Part shown: piece by piece, positions 1-8,942 of the stretch
Layout: every line of letters begins with the position of its first letter
Numbering within the stretch: position 1 is the first letter of the stretch
Source of the DNA: Bacteroidota bacterium
GTDB taxonomy: Bacteria > Bacteroidota > Bacteroidia > Sphingobacteriales > Sphingobacteriaceae
DNA length: 64,000 bases
Assembly (NCBI GenBank): GCA_013289045.1
Contig: JABDAU010000007.1
Span: forward strand, 908-64,907
Reading direction: 5' to 3'
The notes under the pieces: model-generated
What the model was told of the DNA's origin: nothing
Databases searched by the model: none
The model's input: the letters and a program-made list of their open reading frames with translations, nothing else
Made by a program: the position numbers and the translations under genes

Positions 1-77
1 AGCTTAAAATTTTACATCCGGCAACCTTTGTTCCGTCAGCCTGGCGCAATGGGGCGGCAGGTAAAAAACAAGAGTTT

Positions 78-608
78 ATGTTATTTAAACATTTCACCTG
101 GCAGCAGTTTTTGGTCGCTGCGCTCATCCTGAGCAGTATCTGGTATTTGGTGGTGGTACCGCTGGTCTACGGCAAGCGGTTAAAGGAATTGTTCGATGGA
201 AAAAGGACTGGCCCGGAAATAACGCCCCTGCGCCGTGAATGGGAAGAAGAGCTGGAGGGCGGCCCGGAAGCGGATGAGGAGGATGACCTGATGGGTAAAC
301 CGAAATTGCCCGAAGGCGTTTCGCGGCTCAGCATGGGTATGTTCGGTTTCGCGCCGGATTTGAGTGATGAAAACCGTCAAAGGCAGCAAACCCTGGTACC
401 GGATGCGATTGAGGAGATCAAAAGCATCTTCCTTATCCTCGACAAGGAGCAGGGGACGAAGGAAGATTTTATTTCACTATTCGCGCTGGTTAAGACGAAG
501 TACGCCGCGATCCGTGGAACGGTGAATGAGCGCGCGCTCAATGACTATATCCGGGAGAACGCTTTGTTCCCGATCTCGGATGAAGAATTAACAAACCTCT
601 GGCAATAA
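78..608 (+). CDS. Tra-operon membrane protein upstream of TraE
   Basis: Protein of 176 aa with one N-terminal membrane segment (about residues 11-30) followed by an acidic, charged cytoplasmic-type tail. I do not recognise a named domain. It sits 17 bp upstream of traE in the same direction, so it is probably an accessory protein of the mating apparatus. The chosen ATG gives a compact start just before the membrane segment; however the frame is open to the left edge of the window, so a longer upstream start cannot be excluded. Function is inferred from position only. Confidence 0.7.
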   Translation: MLFKHFTWQQFLVAALILSSIWYLVVVPLVYGKRLKELFDGKRTGPEITPLRREWEEELEGGPEADEEDDLMGKPKLPEGVSRLSMGMFGFAPDLSDENRQRQQTLVPDAIEEIKSIFLILDKEQGTKEDFISLFALVKTKYAAIRGTVNERALNDYIRENALFPISDEELTNLWQ

Positions 609-625
609 CCCCTAATACGATCAAA

Positions 626-1006
626 ATGAAATTTATAAAAGCTATTAACCGGCCGCTGAAAGCATGGGCAAACGCTTACCGCGCGGTGCCGGCGGCGCAA
701 AAGCGTATCGCGCTGACCAAATCACTGATGCTGGTTGCCGCGTTGCTGACCTTTAATTATGGGTTCGCCCAGGATGGGAACAACGGGATCAACTCGGCCA
801 CTACACAGGTCAAAAGTTATTTTGACAGCGGCTGTAATTTGATGTACGCGATAGGCGCCGTTGTCGGTATCATCGGTGCGATCAAGGTATTTAATAAATG
901 GAACGCGGGTGAACCGGATACGAACAAGGTAGCGGCGGCCTGGTTTGGTTCCTGCGTGTTTCTGGTGGTGGTTGCAACCGTTCTCAAATCTTTTTTTGGC
1001 TTATGA
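626..1006 (+). CDS. traE: Conjugative transposon protein TraE (DUF4134 family)
   Basis: Small 126-aa membrane protein with a basic N-terminus, a first hydrophobic segment at about residues 31-48 ending in a signal-peptide-like site (GFAQD), and two further hydrophobic segments (about 73-88 and 104-124). Size, topology and place directly upstream of traF/traG match the CTnDOT TraE family, small inner-membrane subunits of the Bacteroidetes type IV secretion channel. Its stop overlaps the ATG of the next gene (ATGA), indicating translational coupling. Confidence 0.85.
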   Translation: MKFIKAINRPLKAWANAYRAVPAAQKRIALTKSLMLVAALLTFNYGFAQDGNNGINSATTQVKSYFDSGCNLMYAIGAVVGIIGAIKVFNKWNAGEPDTNKVAAAWFGSCVFLVVVATVLKSFFGL

Positions 1007-1554
1007 AGAAGCTGGTCATCGAGCACGTCAAAGCGCCGCTACACCGCTACACGTTTTCGGTGCGCCCCGTGAGGGAATGGGTGGAAAAGCGATGCGAAGG
1101 ACGGGTATTGAACCTTTTCGCTGGTCGGACCAGGCTGGCAGTAGCTGAAGTGCGGAACGATCTCGATACCGGTATGCCTGCAGATTATCACCTGGATGCG
1201 TTGTCGCTTTTAAGGAGTTGGCAGGATGGTTTGTTTCAAACGGTGCTCCTCGATCCGCCATATGCTTATCGTAAAAGCATGGAGCTGTACAAAGGTATTA
1301 TTTGCAGTCCTTTCCGCCAGCTTAAAGATGAAGTGCCAAAAGTGTTGGAGCCGGGCGGGGTGGTGATCACCTTCGGCTATCACTCGGTAGCAATGGGTAA
1401 AAGTCGTGGTTTTGAACCAGAGCGGATAGCGGTGTTTTGTCATGGCGGCGCTATCCACGATACCATCGCAACAGTTGAACGCTATAATCTTCAACGCAGT
1501 GTGACTAATGGTGTAACATTTAGTAACCAAGAATATGAGTATTTATCAAGTTAA
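1003..1554 (+). CDS. DNA methyltransferase-like protein embedded in the tra operon
   Basis: 183-aa protein with the two hallmarks of an amino-methylating DNA methyltransferase: an AdoMet-binding motif I-like stretch (LNLFAGRT, about residues 31-38) and a catalytic DPPY motif at residues 84-87. It would transfer a methyl group from AdoMet to adenine N6 or cytosine N4. No target-recognition domain or restriction partner is visible, so it looks like an orphan enzyme. It overlaps traE by 4 bp and traF by 20 bp and must be co-expressed with them. A role in protecting or marking the transferred DNA is inference. Confidence 0.7.
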   Translation: MKKLVIEHVKAPLHRYTFSVRPVREWVEKRCEGRVLNLFAGRTRLAVAEVRNDLDTGMPADYHLDALSLLRSWQDGLFQTVLLDPPYAYRKSMELYKGIICSPFRQLKDEVPKVLEPGGVVITFGYHSVAMGKSRGFEPERIAVFCHGGAIHDTIATVERYNLQRSVTNGVTFSNQEYEYLSS

Positions 1555-1936
1555 TAAAGGCGTATCCAGGCCTATCGTTTTCAAAGGACTGAAAGCGCAG
1601 TATATCGCTTACCTGGCCATTGGCCTGGTGGTGTTGCTGATCGGTTTTGCAGTTCTCTACATCTGCGGGTTATCGCTTTGGGTGATCCTGCCGCTGGTGC
1701 TGGGGATAGGTTCAGGTTTGTTTTATGGGGTGTTTAAACTCAGCCACCGTTTTGGCGAACACGGCCTGTCGAAACATTTCGCGAAGAAAAACCTGCCGGA
1801 CTTTATCAGTTTGCGTTCACGGAAATTATTTATCCATCTGAAAACTAAACGCAACGATCTTTTGCGTATCGCTGAAAATCAAATTAATTCACAAAAAAAG
1901 AATGCAGGAGGGGCAGGTCATGCAGATCAACATTGA
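1535..1936 (+). CDS. traF: Conjugative transposon protein TraF (DUF4133 family)
   Basis: 133-aa protein with the DUF4133 signature: N-terminal YQVNKGVSRPIVFKGLKAQY, then two adjacent membrane segments (about residues 27-46 and 50-66) and a basic cytoplasmic tail. TraF is a small inner-membrane protein of the Bacteroidetes conjugation channel, comparable to VirB3. It starts inside the methyltransferase gene and its 3' end overlaps traG by 17 bp. Confidence 0.88.
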   Translation: MSIYQVNKGVSRPIVFKGLKAQYIAYLAIGLVVLLIGFAVLYICGLSLWVILPLVLGIGSGLFYGVFKLSHRFGEHGLSKHFAKKNLPDFISLRSRKLFIHLKTKRNDLLRIAENQINSQKKNAGGAGHADQH

Positions 1937-4385
1937 AAATTTATTGCCCCTGACCAAAGTGGAGAATGGGGCGATCCTGTCGGCGCAGGGGGATATTACC
2001 ATCGCTTTTGAAGTGGTTCTGCCGGAAATATTTACGCTGTCGGACAGGGATTATGAGGGTTATCATCAGGCCTGGGTGAAAGCGATCCGTTTGCTGCCGA
2101 TGGGTTCTGTTTTTCATAAACAGGACTGGTGGCTGGAAAGCGGTTACCGGGCGGATTTTGAAAAGGCGGGTAAGGATTTTCTGTCAAGGGCAAGCGAACG
2201 GTTTTTTAATGAAAGGGAGTGCCTGGATCATCATTGTTATATCTTCCTGACGCAAAAGCCGAAAGACCGGAAATTGTCTTCATCGGCTTACAGCAATGTC
2301 CTGCGGAAAAGTATCGTACCGCAGCAAACGGTGAACGCGGTTTTGTTCAAAGACTTTTTGGATTGTGCCGGGCAGTTTGAAAGGGTGTTATCAGATAGCG
2401 GTTTTGTCCGTTTGTTTCGTTTAGGTGATGATGAATTGGCGGGAACGCGGGAAAAGGCGGGTATCATTGAACGTTACCTGACGCTACGCGGTAAAAAAGA
2501 ACTGCCTTTGTTGCAGGATATTCACCTGAAAGAGGAGATCAGGATCGGTAAAAACCATTGTGAGTTGTATACGCTGGCCGATGCGGAGGATCTGCCGGGG
2601 CTTTGCGGTTCAAGGATCAATTATGATAAGTATTCGACGGACCGAACGAAGTTTTCGGTGGGGTTTGCCTCGCCTTTGGGCAGCTTATTGCCCTGCAACC
2701 ATATCCTGAACCAGTATGTCTTTATTGAAGACGGACAGCAAACGATCAAAAAGCTGGAAGCGAAAAAACTGCGGTTACAGTCTTTGTCGGGTTACTCCAG
2801 GGAAAATGCGATCTCGCGGGATGCGGTGAACGATTTTTTGAACGAGGCGATAGGTGAGCAAAGATTGCCCGTCAAAGCGCATTTTAACGTGCTGTGCTGG
2901 TCGGATGATCCGGCACGGGTGCGTGATCTGAAGAACCTGGTCGGTTCGGCGATGGCGCAGCTGGATGCGACCTGTAAACAGGAAACGGCTGCGGCAGCAC
3001 AGATATGGTTTGCAGGAATGCCGGGTAATGAAGCGGATTTTCCGATGAACGATACGTTCGATACGTTTATCGAGCAGTCGGCCTGTTTCTTTAACCTGGA
3101 AAGTAATTACCGGGACAGCATTTCGCCGTTTGGGATACGGCTGGGCGACCGTTTGACCGGCAAGCCGGTGCATGTGGATATTTCGGATGAGCCGATGCAA
3201 TTAGGGTTTACCACGAATCGGAACAAGTTCATTTTGGGGCCGTCCGGCTCGGGCAAGTCCTTTTATACTAACCACCTGGTTCGCAGTTACTACGAGCAGG
3301 GCGCGCACGTGGTATTGGTGGATGTAGGCCATAGCTATAAAGGCCTTTGTGATTTGGTAGGCGGTTATTACTTCACTTATTCGGAAACCGCCCCGATCCG
3401 GTTCAATCCTTTTTACCTGACAGACGGGGATATATTGGATACGGAGAAAAAGGAAAGTATCAAAACGCTATTGCTGGCGCTCTGGAAGAAAGATGATGAG
3501 CCCTATAAGCGTTCCGAATACGTGGCGATCTCCAATGCGCTGACCGGTTACTTTGAACACCTGGGCCAGCACCCGGATATCTTCCCTTGCTTCAACACTT
3601 TTTATGAATACCTGATGGAGGTGTATTTGCAGGTGCTGGCGGATGGCAAGGTAAAAGAGCGGGATTTTGACGTGTCAAATTTCCTGTATGTCCTCAATCC
3701 TTATTACCGTGGCGGTGAATTTGATTATTTGCTGAACGCGACGGAAAACCTGGACCTGCTGCATGAACGCTTTATCGTGTTTGAGATCGACGCGGTGAAG
3801 GATCATCCTATCCTGTTCCCGGTGGTGACGCTCATCCTGATGGAAATGTTTATCAGCAAGATGCGAAAGCTGAAGGGGGTACGAAAGGTGATCCTTATCG
3901 AAGAATGCTGGAAGGCCATTGCAAAGGAAGGTATGGCCGAGTACTTGCGCTATTTGTTCAAGACCGTTCGTAAATTTTTTGGTGAGGCGATCGTCGTTAC
4001 ACAGGAGGTAGAGGATATCATTTCCTCACCGATCGTTAAGCAGGCCATCATCAATAACTCCGATTGTAAAATACTGCTCGACCAGTCGAAATACCAGAAC
4101 AAGTTTGACGCGATACAAGAGTTGTTGGGATTGACCGATAAGGAAAAGGCGCAGATCCTTTCCATGAACCGTGCTAATGACCCGAAACGCAAATACAAGG
4201 AGGTGTTTATCTCGCTGGGCGGCCAATACTCCAAAGTTTACCGGACGGAGGTGAGTTTGATGGAATACCTGGCTTATACAACCGAGGAGAGCGAGAAGGT
4301 CAGGGTACAGCAATACGCAAAAAAATATGGCAGCATCGCCAAAGGTATCGCGATGCTGGCGCAGGAGTTAACTAACAAAAATTGA
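1920..4385 (+). CDS. traG: TraG conjugation ATPase (VirB4-like)
   Basis: The VirB4-type ATPase that powers assembly of and transport through the type IV secretion channel at the inner membrane. The Walker A motif GPSGSGKS lies at about residues 440-447 (this start), and the Walker B-like VILIEECWKA with the following KTVRKFFGEAIVVTQ stretch is typical of VirB4/TraG proteins. At 821 aa it is full length. I chose the ATG at 1920 over an in-frame ATG at 1902 because a strong Shine-Dalgarno (AGGAGG, 1906-1911) sits 8 nt before it, unusual in this phylum and persuasive. It overlaps traF by 17 bp. Confidence 0.93.
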   Translation: MQINIENLLPLTKVENGAILSAQGDITIAFEVVLPEIFTLSDRDYEGYHQAWVKAIRLLPMGSVFHKQDWWLESGYRADFEKAGKDFLSRASERFFNERECLDHHCYIFLTQKPKDRKLSSSAYSNVLRKSIVPQQTVNAVLFKDFLDCAGQFERVLSDSGFVRLFRLGDDELAGTREKAGIIERYLTLRGKKELPLLQDIHLKEEIRIGKNHCELYTLADAEDLPGLCGSRINYDKYSTDRTKFSVGFASPLGSLLPCNHILNQYVFIEDGQQTIKKLEAKKLRLQSLSGYSRENAISRDAVNDFLNEAIGEQRLPVKAHFNVLCWSDDPARVRDLKNLVGSAMAQLDATCKQETAAAAQIWFAGMPGNEADFPMNDTFDTFIEQSACFFNLESNYRDSISPFGIRLGDRLTGKPVHVDISDEPMQLGFTTNRNKFILGPSGSGKSFYTNHLVRSYYEQGAHVVLVDVGHSYKGLCDLVGGYYFTYSETAPIRFNPFYLTDGDILDTEKKESIKTLLLALWKKDDEPYKRSEYVAISNALTGYFEHLGQHPDIFPCFNTFYEYLMEVYLQVLADGKVKERDFDVSNFLYVLNPYYRGGEFDYLLNATENLDLLHERFIVFEIDAVKDHPILFPVVTLILMEMFISKMRKLKGVRKVILIEECWKAIAKEGMAEYLRYLFKTVRKFFGEAIVVTQEVEDIISSPIVKQAIINNSDCKILLDQSKYQNKFDAIQELLGLTDKEKAQILSMNRANDPKRKYKEVFISLGGQYSKVYRTEVSLMEYLAYTTEESEKVRVQQYAKKYGSIAKGIAMLAQELTNKN

Positions 4386-4390
4386 TACTT

Positions 4391-4771
4391 ATGAAAATTA
4401 AATTTGGATTTTTTATGCTTTTTGGCATGGTATTCATAATGGCCTGTCAAGACCGGAAAAGTGCCAAGGTGCAACAGTTCATTGATGGTATTTATGTAAA
4501 CCATGCGCAGGGGGATTACGCTATTGCAGACGACACGATCACTTTTACGTATGAAGATGAAAGGCTGTATATCATTACCCGGAATACAGGTTACCAGGCC
4601 ATACGAGACGGTAAGCTGATACCGCGAAAATTCAAACGGCAAAGGTACGAGGGGAGATATGATCCCCAGAACCGGGTGCTGAATGAAACGACAACCGGCA
4701 GGGTATTTCATTTTGACCCGGAGAAGGGCGTGATGCTGCTGAAGCAGGCGGTTTATCGAAAACTGAACTAA
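4391..4771 (+). CDS. Small lipoprotein in the tra operon
   Basis: 126-aa protein with a lipoprotein signal peptide (hydrophobic core then FIMACQDR, Cys at about residue 19). The mature part is polar and beta-rich looking, with no domain I recognise. It follows traG with only a few bases between them and precedes the TraI-like genes, so it is likely an envelope accessory factor of the mating apparatus. An in-frame TTG lies 9 bp upstream; the ATG is preferred. Confidence 0.7.
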   Translation: MKIKFGFFMLFGMVFIMACQDRKSAKVQQFIDGIYVNHAQGDYAIADDTITFTYEDERLYIITRNTGYQAIRDGKLIPRKFKRQRYEGRYDPQNRVLNETTTGRVFHFDPEKGVMLLKQAVYRKLN

Positions 4772-4883
4772 TTAAATTATTTACTACACAAGATGAGCGT
4801 GCTGTGGGACAGCGCTAAAGGAGAGGGTATTGTGTCAAACCGAGCGAAGCGAGCTCTTGAATACGGCTAAAATCAAATTATTA

Positions 4884-5585
4884 ATGAAAAACTTATTAAA
4901 AATCATGAAAAAGTATATGGTCATTCTGCCCATATCGTCGGTGACGGTTTTTGTGGCGCTGCCGGAGGGTGCGAACGCGCAGTTCATCGTGGGTTCGGTG
5001 CTGAATGAAACGGTGGGCCGCGTGATCAAGGCCATCGACCTGGAGGTGCAGCGGATGCAGAACCAGACGATCTGGTTGCAGAATGCGCAGAAAACGCTGG
5101 AGAACCAGCTATCGCAGACGAAGTTGGGCGAAATATCGGATTGGTCAAAGAAACAGCAGACGTTGTTCAGCAGCTATTACAACGAGTTATGGCAGATCAA
5201 AACGGCGATTGCCTATTATTCGCGGTTAGCTGACCTGACACAGAAGCAGGTACAATTGGTGAGCTCCTATAACCAGGCCTGGGATCTGTTGAAGAATGAC
5301 CAGCATTTCTCGCCGGAGGAATTGAGCTATATGGAAAACGTTTATTCCGGGATTTTGCAGGAAAGCATCAAGGATCTCGACCAGATTTTGGCGGTCGTCC
5401 ATGCGAACAAAACGCAGATGCCGGATGCGAAACGGCTGGAACTGGTGAACAAGGCGGCGGATTACATGGACAGTAATTACAATGACCTGCAACAGTTTAC
5501 TAATCAGAACGAAATGCTCAGTATCCAGCGGGCGGAGGATGAAAATGAAGTATTAACCTTAAAACAGTATTATGGAATTGAGTGA
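4884..5585 (+). CDS. TraI-like secreted conjugation protein, copy 1
   Basis: About 233 aa with a signal peptide ending near GANAQ, then a helical, coiled-coil-rich mature region. The C-terminus (SIQRAEDENEVLTLKQYYG) is shared with the two proteins encoded next to it, which marks them as paralogues. Position between traG and traJ and the export signal match the TraI (DUF4141-type) proteins of CTnDOT-like elements, thought to be periplasmic components of the channel. Alternative ATG starts at 4884 and 4905 both leave a signal peptide; an upstream TTG at 4830 is unlikely. It overlaps the next gene by 14 bp. Confidence 0.7.
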   Translation: MKNLLKIMKKYMVILPISSVTVFVALPEGANAQFIVGSVLNETVGRVIKAIDLEVQRMQNQTIWLQNAQKTLENQLSQTKLGEISDWSKKQQTLFSSYYNELWQIKTAIAYYSRLADLTQKQVQLVSSYNQAWDLLKNDQHFSPEELSYMENVYSGILQESIKDLDQILAVVHANKTQMPDAKRLELVNKAADYMDSNYNDLQQFTNQNEMLSIQRAEDENEVLTLKQYYGIE

Positions 5586-6258
5586 GGTAAAAGTTAAAAG
5601 GCGAAAGGTAAAAGGTTTGCTTATCGCCTTTTTGGGTTCTTGTTTCTTAATTCTTGTTTCTGCGAATGGAAGTTCTGCGCAATCGTTCTCTTTTGCTGAC
5701 TTGTTTGGGCAAGGGAGCAAGGAAATGAAGAATATGGTGGCGCAGATCGAGGCACTGAATGCTTTTCAAAGTTCGGTGATGAAGGGTTACCAGGAGATGA
5801 AAAGCGACTGGTCTGCTATTGAAAACTGGAAGGACGGCGAATACGCTTTTCACCTGGGCTATTATAATTCGCTGAGCCAGGTAAAGACGGTAGTGGCGCA
5901 GTCTGTCAGTCAGAGCGATATTCAGGCGCAGCAGCAAAGTATCATCGACCAGTTTAACGCGCTGAAAGGGTTGAATGGTTTGACAGCGGATGAGCAACCC
6001 TATATTTCGGCGGTACAGCAAACGGTGTTGGCGGAGTGCAGTAAGGCGATCAGCGATCTGCAAAATGTGGTGACGCCAGGTAAGCTGATCATGTCGGATG
6101 ATGAGCGGATGAAACGTATTGCCAAAGATGCGGACGAAGTAAAGGATCAATATGCGTTCACCTCGCATTTCTGTACGCAGGTACGAATGCTGGCGGCGCA
6201 GCGAACGCTTGAAAATAACGAGGTACAAAACTTAAAACCACTGTATGGAACGGATTAA
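5572..6258 (+). CDS. TraI-like secreted conjugation protein, copy 2
   Basis: 228 aa. A very basic N-terminus is followed by a hydrophobic core and a signal-peptidase-like site (GSSAQ, about residue 37), then a helical mature domain. The end (AAQRTLENNEVQNLKPLYG) matches the C-termini of the neighbouring copies. It overlaps the genes on both sides by 14 bp, so the three are translated as a unit. Family assignment rests on position, export signal and the shared C-terminal motif; function beyond an envelope conjugation component is not visible. Confidence 0.68.
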   Translation: MELSEVKVKRRKVKGLLIAFLGSCFLILVSANGSSAQSFSFADLFGQGSKEMKNMVAQIEALNAFQSSVMKGYQEMKSDWSAIENWKDGEYAFHLGYYNSLSQVKTVVAQSVSQSDIQAQQQSIIDQFNALKGLNGLTADEQPYISAVQQTVLAECSKAISDLQNVVTPGKLIMSDDERMKRIAKDADEVKDQYAFTSHFCTQVRMLAAQRTLENNEVQNLKPLYGTD

Positions 6259-6913
6259 GGTGAAGGGCAAAAGCTTTAAGGTAAAAGCTTTTGTTTCCGG
6301 ATTATTCTGCTTTGCCCTTTGTGTGTTAAGCTGTCAGCCTGTAAAAGCGCAATCGACCGCCCAGGATATCCAGCAGCTGGTGTATGATATCGAGAAACTG
6401 ACGCAGTTCAAGGCTATCCTTGGGGATATGGAAACGGGCTACACGATCTTAACGCAGGGTTATAACGAGGTGAAGGATATTTCGGAAGGGAATTTTAACC
6501 TGCATTCGGCTTTTTTGAACAGTTTGATGCAGGTCAGCCCGACGGTCCGGCAATATGGGCGTATCGCGGATATCCTGTCGGAGCAGGCAGAGATCGTTTC
6601 GGAGGCAAAATCGGCTTATAGTTTGGCGAATAGCAGCGGCCACTTTAGCGCTACGGAACTGATCTATTTGAACGATGTGTTCAGCCATTTGCTTTCGCAG
6701 AGTGTGGACAACCTGACCAATTTGGCGAATGTGGTCACTGCGGGAACGTTACGAATGAGCGATGCCGACCGTTTGCAGGCGATTGACCATCTCTACGAAG
6801 ATACGAATGGTAAGCTTTCTTTTTTGCGGCATTTTGATACGGAAGTGCAGTTGTTATCGATTCAGCGGCAAAAGGAGCAGAATGATGTGAACACTTTGAG
6901 TAAAATCTTTTAA
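6245..6913 (+). CDS. TraI-like secreted conjugation protein, copy 3
   Basis: 222 aa with a signal peptide (site near PVKAQ, about residue 37) and a helical mature region ending in LLSIQRQKEQNDVNTLSKIF, the same C-terminal pattern as copies 1 and 2. It lies only 3 bp upstream of traJ. Three tandem paralogues in the traG-traJ interval is more than the single traI of classical CTnDOT; they may form a hetero-oligomer or reflect duplication. Confidence 0.68.
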   Translation: MERIKVKGKSFKVKAFVSGLFCFALCVLSCQPVKAQSTAQDIQQLVYDIEKLTQFKAILGDMETGYTILTQGYNEVKDISEGNFNLHSAFLNSLMQVSPTVRQYGRIADILSEQAEIVSEAKSAYSLANSSGHFSATELIYLNDVFSHLLSQSVDNLTNLANVVTAGTLRMSDADRLQAIDHLYEDTNGKLSFLRHFDTEVQLLSIQRQKEQNDVNTLSKIF

Positions 6914-6916
6914 GGC

Positions 6917-8092
6917 ATGGGTATGAAAAAGAAATTATTTTTTGTTGGTTTTGGACTGTTACTGGTGAGTGCTACTGCCACGCAGGCGAACGCACAGGAT
7001 ATTACCAGCAGCCTGCAGGGGATGCAGCCGGTGCTGGAGAATGTGTATAGCCAGATGATGCCGATGTGTTCGAGCCTGATCGGTGCGGCGCAGGGGATCG
7101 CAGGGTTCGCGGCCTTATGGTATATCGCAGCGAGGGTTTGGAAACATATCGCCAGGGCGGAACCTATTGATTTTTATCCTTTGCTGCGGCCTTTCGCTTT
7201 GGGGATGTGTATCCTGTTGTTCCCGGAAGTGATTGGCCTGATGAACGGGGTGATGCAACCGATCGTGTCAACGACCCAGGGAATGGTGACGAACTCGAAT
7301 AACGCCATTGCTTTGCTGTTGCAGCAAAAACAGAATGCGATCAAAAATTCGGCAGATTACCAGATGTATGTCGGCGATGACGGGAATGGCGACCGGGACA
7401 AGTGGTACAAGTACACGCACCCTGATGATCCGAATGACCAGAACGAGGGGACGTTTTCCAGTTTGGGTAACGATGTGAAATTCTGGATGGACAAACAGGC
7501 CTATAATTTTAAGAACGATATCAAGGAATGGATGTCGGAGATATTGCAGGTGTTGTACGCGGCGGCAATCTTGTGTATCAATACGATACGGACGTTCTAC
7601 CTGATCGTGCTGGCGATATTGGGGCCATTGGTATTCGGTTTCGCGGTGTTTGACGGATTGCAGCATACGCTGGTGCAATGGATATCCCGGTATATAAATA
7701 TCTTTTTATGGCTGCCCATCGCGAACATCTTCGGCTCGATCATCGGGCAGGTGCAGCAGCAGATGATCAAACTGGATATCAACCAGATCCAAAGCAGCGG
7801 CGATACTTTTTTTTCGTCCACGGATACCTGTTACCTGATCTTTTTATGCATTGGAATTGTCGGCTATTTCTCTGTGCCAAGCGTGGCCAATTATGTGATC
7901 CATGCGCACGGCGGCAATGGTTTGCTCAACAATGTGAACAGGGTAACGCAGAGTGTGACGAATACGACGATCAGTACCGCGACCCATATGGCGGGTGCGG
8001 CACCGGAACGTTTCGGGCAGGCGATCAGTGGGGGCAGCGGCAATAACAATGGTGATAATGCTTATCAAAAATCAAGACTGGAGGGTAAGTGA
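6917..8092 (+). CDS. traJ: TraJ polytopic conjugation protein (VirB6-like)
   Basis: 391-aa polytopic membrane protein. The N-terminus has a signal-like segment (ending QANAQ), then hydrophobic segments at about residues 55-75, 90-115, and a cluster from about 205 to 320, with a long polar loop between. This is the layout of TraJ in Bacteroidetes conjugative transposons, the VirB6-type inner-membrane channel subunit. The C-terminus is Gly/Asn/Thr rich. The stop overlaps the start of traK (ATGA). An ATG two codons downstream is an equally possible start. Confidence 0.85.
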   Translation: MGMKKKLFFVGFGLLLVSATATQANAQDITSSLQGMQPVLENVYSQMMPMCSSLIGAAQGIAGFAALWYIAARVWKHIARAEPIDFYPLLRPFALGMCILLFPEVIGLMNGVMQPIVSTTQGMVTNSNNAIALLLQQKQNAIKNSADYQMYVGDDGNGDRDKWYKYTHPDDPNDQNEGTFSSLGNDVKFWMDKQAYNFKNDIKEWMSEILQVLYAAAILCINTIRTFYLIVLAILGPLVFGFAVFDGLQHTLVQWISRYINIFLWLPIANIFGSIIGQVQQQMIKLDINQIQSSGDTFFSSTDTCYLIFLCIGIVGYFSVPSVANYVIHAHGGNGLLNNVNRVTQSVTNTTISTATHMAGAAPERFGQAISGGSGNNNGDNAYQKSRLEGK

Positions 8093-8718
8093 TGTTTCAG
8101 CATTTTAAAAATATCGATACGGCTTTTAAACATGTGCGGCTGTTTAGTTTTTTACTTATCGCCGGAAGTGTGCTGATGGTATGCTTTTGCATTTATAAAA
8201 GCTATGAATTGGTGGACCGGGCGCAGAACCGGGTGCATATCCTGTACAACGGCAAGGTAATGGAGGCGTTCGCGTCGGATCGGAAAACTAACCTGCCGGT
8301 GGAGCTGCGCGATCATATCAAGACGTTCCATGAGGACTTTTTTACGCTGGTGCCGGATGATAAGCAGATCCAGGAGAACATTACGAAAGCGCTCTATTTG
8401 GCGGATGGCAGCGCGAAAACGGCTTATGATAATTTACAGGAAGCCGGGTATTTCAATAACCTGGTTTCGGCCAATATCAACCAGCAGGTGACGGTGGACA
8501 GTATCCGGCTGGAGTTGGGTAGCTACCCCTATGCTTTTACCTGTTTTGCCACGGAGAAACTGATCAGGACAACCAGTACGGTAACGCGCAAACTGGTGAC
8601 GCAGGGAAAGGTGATCGACCTGAAAAGCGAAAGCGACCATAACCCGCATGGCTTTTTAATCCAGGGTTGGGAGATCCTGCAAAATAATGATGTCACCACA
8701 AAAAGCGAGCAGCCATGA
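8089..8718 (+). CDS. traK: TraK conjugation protein (VirB8-like)
   Basis: 209-aa bitopic protein with a short cytoplasmic N-terminus, one membrane segment (about residues 18-38) and a periplasmic domain of VirB8 type, including the early stretch KNIDTAFKHVRLFS and the region around TSTVTRKLVTQG. TraK bridges inner and outer parts of the secretion channel. It overlaps traJ and the next gene by 4 bp each. Confidence 0.88.
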   Translation: MMFQHFKNIDTAFKHVRLFSFLLIAGSVLMVCFCIYKSYELVDRAQNRVHILYNGKVMEAFASDRKTNLPVELRDHIKTFHEDFFTLVPDDKQIQENITKALYLADGSAKTAYDNLQEAGYFNNLVSANINQQVTVDSIRLELGSYPYAFTCFATEKLIRTTSTVTRKLVTQGKVIDLKSESDHNPHGFLIQGWEILQNNDVTTKSEQP

Positions 8719-8942
8719 GACTAAGGTTTTGGAATGAGTTAAGAAAAAGCGGTGCAGATCAGGGGGCCAGGCTTTTCGGTCAGTTTGGTGAGTTTATCGA
8801 ACAGCTTCAGCGTAGAGCGGCGGATTACCTGGCGCGTAAAACGCAATACTGGAACAAGGGTTCCTGGATCATCGCGCTGGCGATTTTCTGCCTGTTGTTT
8901 GGCGGCTGTTGTTTCTGGCTGATCTTAAAGGCGGTGTTATGA
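8715..8942 (+). CDS. traL: TraL-like small membrane protein
   Basis: 75-aa protein with a charged N-terminal half and a single C-terminal membrane segment (about residues 51-72, Cys/Phe rich). Its place immediately after traK, its size and its topology fit TraL of CTnDOT-type elements. Sequence conservation in TraL is weak, so the symbol rests largely on synteny. It overlaps both neighbours by 4 bp. Confidence 0.65.
   Translation: MRLRFWNELRKSGADQGARLFGQFGEFIEQLQRRAADYLARKTQYWNKGSWIIALAIFCLLFGGCCFWLILKAVL

Noticed and set aside
5647-6228. 193-aa frame antisense to the second TraI-like gene
   Set aside because: Arg/Leu/His-rich antisense shadow of a well-supported exported protein.
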